Assembly (NCBI GenBank): GCA_965145485.1
Contig: CBCTCU010000005.1
Span: 1-64,000 of the forward strand
DNA from: CABQCM01 sp965145485
GTDB lineage: Bacteria > Bacillota > Clostridia > Oscillospirales > Acutalibacteraceae
DNA length: 64,000 bases
Direction: 5' to 3'
Within the stretch, counting starts at the first letter, position 1. Every line of letters begins with the position of its first letter. This document shows, in pieces, positions 60,967-64,000 of this stretch. The notes beneath the pieces were generated by a model that worked only from the letters and a program-made list of their open reading frames with translations, did no database searches and was not told the origin of the DNA. Position numbers and translations under genes: made by a program.

Positions 60967-61207
60967 GCCGTAACCGAACGACTGCCGCCTGAGCGGACCT
61001 CTGGAGGGGACTTTAGCGTCCCGACCTCGGATGGAGCGTCCGATGAGTATCCCTGTACCCCCATACCATATGGCCGAAAGGCGGGGAATGTCCATTGCCG
61101 GAACCCGTTGGAAAGAAACGCCGCCGTGCGGAAAACCTTTCTGGTATCATTCTCCTGTGGCTACGTGACCAGTCTCGAGCCTCTCGGCCCGTCTTCAGGG
61201 CAGCAGA

Positions 61208-61233
61208 AAGGCGCACACCTACGTGTGCGCCTT
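61208..61233. terminator. Strong hairpin downstream of the last dockerin gene
   Basis: AAGGCGCACAC (61208-61218) pairs perfectly with GTGTGCGCCTT (61223-61233) around CTAC. It lies 265 bp after the minus-strand stop at 61498; the following T-run is short. Confidence 0.55.
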
Positions 61234-61497
61234 GGAAGCTCTATTCCTTCTATCCAACAACCATGACCAAAAGAACGGAATATATGATCGACCATTTTGA
61301 GGGGAAAGCTCCGTCTCCAGGGGCGTCGGATTCGCGAAATACGGTGAGAACGCCCGCCTTTTGACCGCGCCTTGTCTATCTCAATAGGGAGTACCGCCCA
61401 CAGTGGAAATAGAACCGGCTGGTTCACGATGGGGTGGGCGTCGGCATTCGTACCGGTCTATGCGCCCCGCAGGGCAGCATAGAAAGCGCTTTGCGCC

Positions 61498-63999
61498 TCA
61501 TTCGAACGCCGTAATCAAAAGCACCGAGTACTGTAGTATTTTTAAGGCGTCGTAAGCATCCGCCCGGCCATCGTGCGTAACGTCGGCCGCCTCCAGCGCG
61601 GCTGCATCCAGCTCGACTAGTTTTACCGAATGCTGCAATACCTTCAAGGCGTCATGGGCATTGACCTCGCCATCGCCGTCTACATCGCCTGGTGAAATCA
61701 CAGTGCCCACAACCTCCACCGCAAAGCTTGCGGTCTGGCCGTCGTAGGTTACCGTCAGGTTTTGCACTCCGGTTTTCTCGGGCTGATATCCGGTCACCGT
61801 ATACCCGGTGACCGTCTCTTCCCTGCCGTTGGAGTATGTCTGCTTGACCACCAGGCCGTAGCTGTCAAACTCTTCCCCCAGCTCGTAGGTCAGCTTCAGC
61901 GGCAGCCCGACCACCTTGATGCCGGTTTTTTCGGGCGCATTCACCTGCACGGCCAGCGCAGCGGTTAGTCCGCCGGCGCTTAAGGTGACCGTCTGCTCGC
62001 CCAGCTTCTCCGGATCGTATCCCTCCGCCTCGATGTTCTCAATCGCGATCGGGGTCGTGACGCCATCCTCATAGACGCCCGTCAACCGCATGCCGGACAG
62101 ATCGAGCGGCTGCCCCTGAAGATAGGTCGTGGTATCGGGCTGTTTTTCCATTTGCAGGGATTGCAGGGCGCAAGGATAGGTAATTTGATCCAAACCAATC
62201 TGCACGCCGGTGCTGTCTGCATTTTTGCCCGCCAGTTCCAACCGCAGGAAATGGTCGCCCGCTTTCAGATTCAGCCCGGAATAAGAATAGGTCTGTATGG
62301 CCCCCGCAGGGCTGTAGAAATCAATGGTATCGATCAGCGTTTCATCCACAAAGAGCCTCGCGGTTCCATAGCCTTGCCCCTTGGCAAAGGTAAAGTTCAG
62401 CTCGTCTATATCCTTGCCAAGGCCGAGGTAAAATTTAATATAGGAATTCTCTTCCCCGCCGTCGAACACCATAAGGCGGTGCCCTTTCCACGTCTTTGTT
62501 TGAAAGGCGCCCGCGCCGCCGATAAAATTCACCGTAAGGTCCTCGCCCTCAATGCATCCGGACTGAGGCTGTCCATGGTAAATTCGTATGGTGTCAAGAC
62601 CAAGCAGATATCCGGCCGACAAATCGTTTTTGCCCACGTTTTTCACAGTCAGCACATGCTCTCCGGCCGAAAGCTCAACCTGTCCGAGAGAGAGATAGTC
62701 GGCCCGCATCAGGGCAGGCTGGTATGTGTCGACCGGGCCGCCGATCTCGTTGCCGTCGAGGAGAAACTGGAATTTGCCATAGTCCGCCGCCATGCAGACG
62801 CCGACCTGGAAATCGCCCCGATATGGCTGAGGGAGCACAAAGGAGAGCTTGAGCTCTTCTCCCGGCTCCTGGACGCCGTGCCAGAAAAGCTGCCCTGTGC
62901 CATGCGTAAAGGGGATCGGCTGCACGTCGCACCCCTGCGCGCCACCGGCGTCGAGTACCGTCATGCTCTCCGCCTCGACAACCAGATTGTCCTCGCTGAC
63001 CTCAGCCTCCTTTTGGGGGGTCAGCACCAGACAGTCGAGCCCAAACAGGTAATGGACCCCGCTTTTCCCCACAATTTCCACCTTGAGGACATGCCGCCCC
63101 TTGGCCAGGTGGATATCGCTCGCCGCCAGGCCGCAGGTGCGCACAACCCCGGCCCCGCAGCCGTCAAAGGTGCCCAACGGCACATCGTCAACCGATACGT
63201 CAACAATCCCATAGTCGCCAGCCCGGGTCATATAAAGCTGCAGCGTACCGGAAAAATCCTCCTGCACATCAAAATACAGCTCCAACGTCTCGCCGGGGCC
63301 TAACGCGTCGGGGGGCAATACCGCGCCGGTCGCGGGGTCGGTAAAATCCCTCCACCACAGTTGGGCGTTGCCCGAATACTCGTTGCCCGGCTGATTCCAT
63401 CCGGACATAAGCTGCGTATCCAGCACGCCGTTGCTCAGCGACTTTACCGCCAGTTCTTCCCCTTCCAACACACACGGGGATGGATCGCGTCCGCTGTCGA
63501 ACACCAGCGAATCGAGGGCAAGGCTGCGCCCGGTGGAAGCCTCATCCCCGTCCTGGCGCGCCGTAAATACCAGCTTGTGCTCCCCCTCAGACAGGGAGAA
63601 CCGTCCAAAATCCAGCTGCCCGCCCGAACACAAAATCGGGTTGTAAAAATCGAGGGAGCGGATGCTCTCGCCATCGAGCGTGATGTCATAGCGGCCTCCC
63701 GAAGGCAATTTGCCCGTCACAAAGAGCAGATTCCCCTCGAATGGGCTGGGTAAATCCATAGTCAGAGTCAGGCTGTCCCCGGCGTTGTCTGCGTCGTATA
63801 ACAGATACTTGTCGCCGCCAAACGGCAGGGTCTCGGTACCCAGTACCGGCGCTTGCACGGTCGCTTTTCCGCCTTGGACGGCGTTGGGCAGGGCCTCTGC
63901 TTCCAATCGCAGATTGGTCACCTTTTTATAAAAATCCGTCCGTTGCTCGTAGCTCAGTTTTCCATAGGGATCGGTTCCCCCAACCGACAAATACCAGTA
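61498..63999 (-). CDS. Partial large dockerin protein with CBM-like and Ig-like domains
   Basis: About 833 C-terminal residues are visible; the frame runs past the right edge (reading YWYLSVGGTDPYG), so the N-terminus is missing. After LRLEAEALPN there are four similar beta-sandwich modules of carbohydrate-binding type with the pattern LEGE(E/D)Lx...Y(L/F)xGLDx and LSxGEHxLxxxxxG. Two bacterial Ig-like domains follow (YLQGQPLDLSGMRLTGVYED; YELGEEFDSYGLVVKQTYSN) and a C-terminal dockerin (DVDGDGEVNAHD; DVTHDGRADAYD). The upstream catalytic part is unseen; the YWYL junction reminds me of the end of GH172/DUF2961 domains, a guess only. The second dockerin loop is less canonical. Confidence 0.85.
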   Translation of the reverse strand, partial: YWYLSVGGTDPYGKLSYEQRTDFYKKVTNLRLEAEALPNAVQGGKATVQAPVLGTETLPFGGDKYLLYDADNAGDSLTLTMDLPSPFEGNLLFVTGKLPSGGRYDITLDGESIRSLDFYNPILCSGGQLDFGRFSLSEGEHKLVFTARQDGDEASTGRSLALDSLVFDSGRDPSPCVLEGEELAVKSLSNGVLDTQLMSGWNQPGNEYSGNAQLWWRDFTDPATGAVLPPDALGPGETLELYFDVQEDFSGTLQLYMTRAGDYGIVDVSVDDVPLGTFDGCGAGVVRTCGLAASDIHLAKGRHVLKVEIVGKSGVHYLFGLDCLVLTPQKEAEVSEDNLVVEAESMTVLDAGGAQGCDVQPIPFTHGTGQLFWHGVQEPGEELKLSFVLPQPYRGDFQVGVCMAADYGKFQFLLDGNEIGGPVDTYQPALMRADYLSLGQVELSAGEHVLTVKNVGKNDLSAGYLLGLDTIRIYHGQPQSGCIEGEDLTVNFIGGAGAFQTKTWKGHRLMVFDGGEENSYIKFYLGLGKDIDELNFTFAKGQGYGTARLFVDETLIDTIDFYSPAGAIQTYSYSGLNLKAGDHFLRLELAGKNADSTGVQIGLDQITYPCALQSLQMEKQPDTTTYLQGQPLDLSGMRLTGVYEDGVTTPIAIENIEAEGYDPEKLGEQTVTLSAGGLTAALAVQVNAPEKTGIKVVGLPLKLTYELGEEFDSYGLVVKQTYSNGREETVTGYTVTGYQPEKTGVQNLTVTYDGQTASFAVEVVGTVISPGDVDGDGEVNAHDALKVLQHSVKLVELDAAALEAADVTHDGRADAYDALKILQYSVLLITAFE

Positions 64000-64000
64000 T

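Larger units (their letters stand above)
60236..61497. other. 1.26-kb gap with several interspersed hairpin repeats
   Basis: The longest gene-free stretch. At least three related AT-boxed hairpin repeats (60660-60720, 60831-60848, 60885-60946) and a terminator (61208-61233) are present. No frame has a ribosome-binding site or motif. The repeats carry sigma-A-like boxes on the minus strand, so transcription from here is possible. Confidence 0.55.

Overview
The window looks like the chromosome of a strictly anaerobic, cell-wall-sorting Clostridium-class Firmicute, probably an Oscillospiraceae/Ruminococcaceae-type gut or rumen fibre specialist. The support is five secreted proteins with type I dockerins, a sortase-type cell-surface cohesin protein, a 2[4Fe-4S] ferredoxin, pyruvate phosphate dikinase, LexA, the RicT/HolB/c-di-AMP-receptor cluster and strong Shine-Dalgarno sites. 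GC is high by eye except for about 4.3-9.7 kb, which is AT-richer. Most genes lie on the minus strand. Many gaps between operons are 300-1200 bp long and carry no convincing gene. No homology search was possible: names rest on motifs and family knowledge, and starts on ribosome-binding sites.

Layout. 0-3.7 kb: the end of a secreted or anti-sigma-like protein with a 36-bp tandem repeat, then a marR-sufC-sufB operon, a two-gene iron-sulfur assembly system behind a near-consensus promoter and candidate operators. 3.7-9.8 kb: an AT-rich accessory block (lipoprotein, membrane protein, methyltransferase, orphan 5'-3' exonuclease, unknowns) ending at tRNA-Pro(TGG). 10-16 kb: ppdK and a dockerin protein with twin beta-propellers. 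15.8-23.5 kb: LemA/PAP2-like/DUF2207 envelope genes, lexA, rarA, glyA. 24-29.4 kb: the anchored cohesin protein, ferredoxin, ricT-holB-darA and trxB. 29.7-39 kb: acyltransferase, a nucleoside hydrolase-kinase fusion, a GMP synthase lacking its glutaminase site, ammonia-dependent AsnA, a proline-rich membrane protein and a LacI-type sensor domain without a DNA-binding domain. 39.6-48.2 kb: three more dockerin proteins around an AraC regulator. 48.4-59.2 kb: an XRE regulator, a lipoprotein and a complete chorismate-phenylalanine-tyrosine run, aroF-aroB-aroA-aroC-pheA-aroE-aroK-aroQ-tyrA. 59.3-64 kb: a membrane protein, a repeat-rich gap and a large dockerin protein running off the window.

How they work together. 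The most distinctive theme is a dispersed cohesin-dockerin surface system. A single-cohesin protein with an NPKTG sorting signal could present any of the five dockerin proteins (carbohydrate-binding-like modules, propellers, helical repeats, Ig-like domains) on the wall. Metabolism looks ammonia-adapted: AsnA uses free ammonia, and the neighbouring GMP synthase appears to have lost glutamine hydrolysis.
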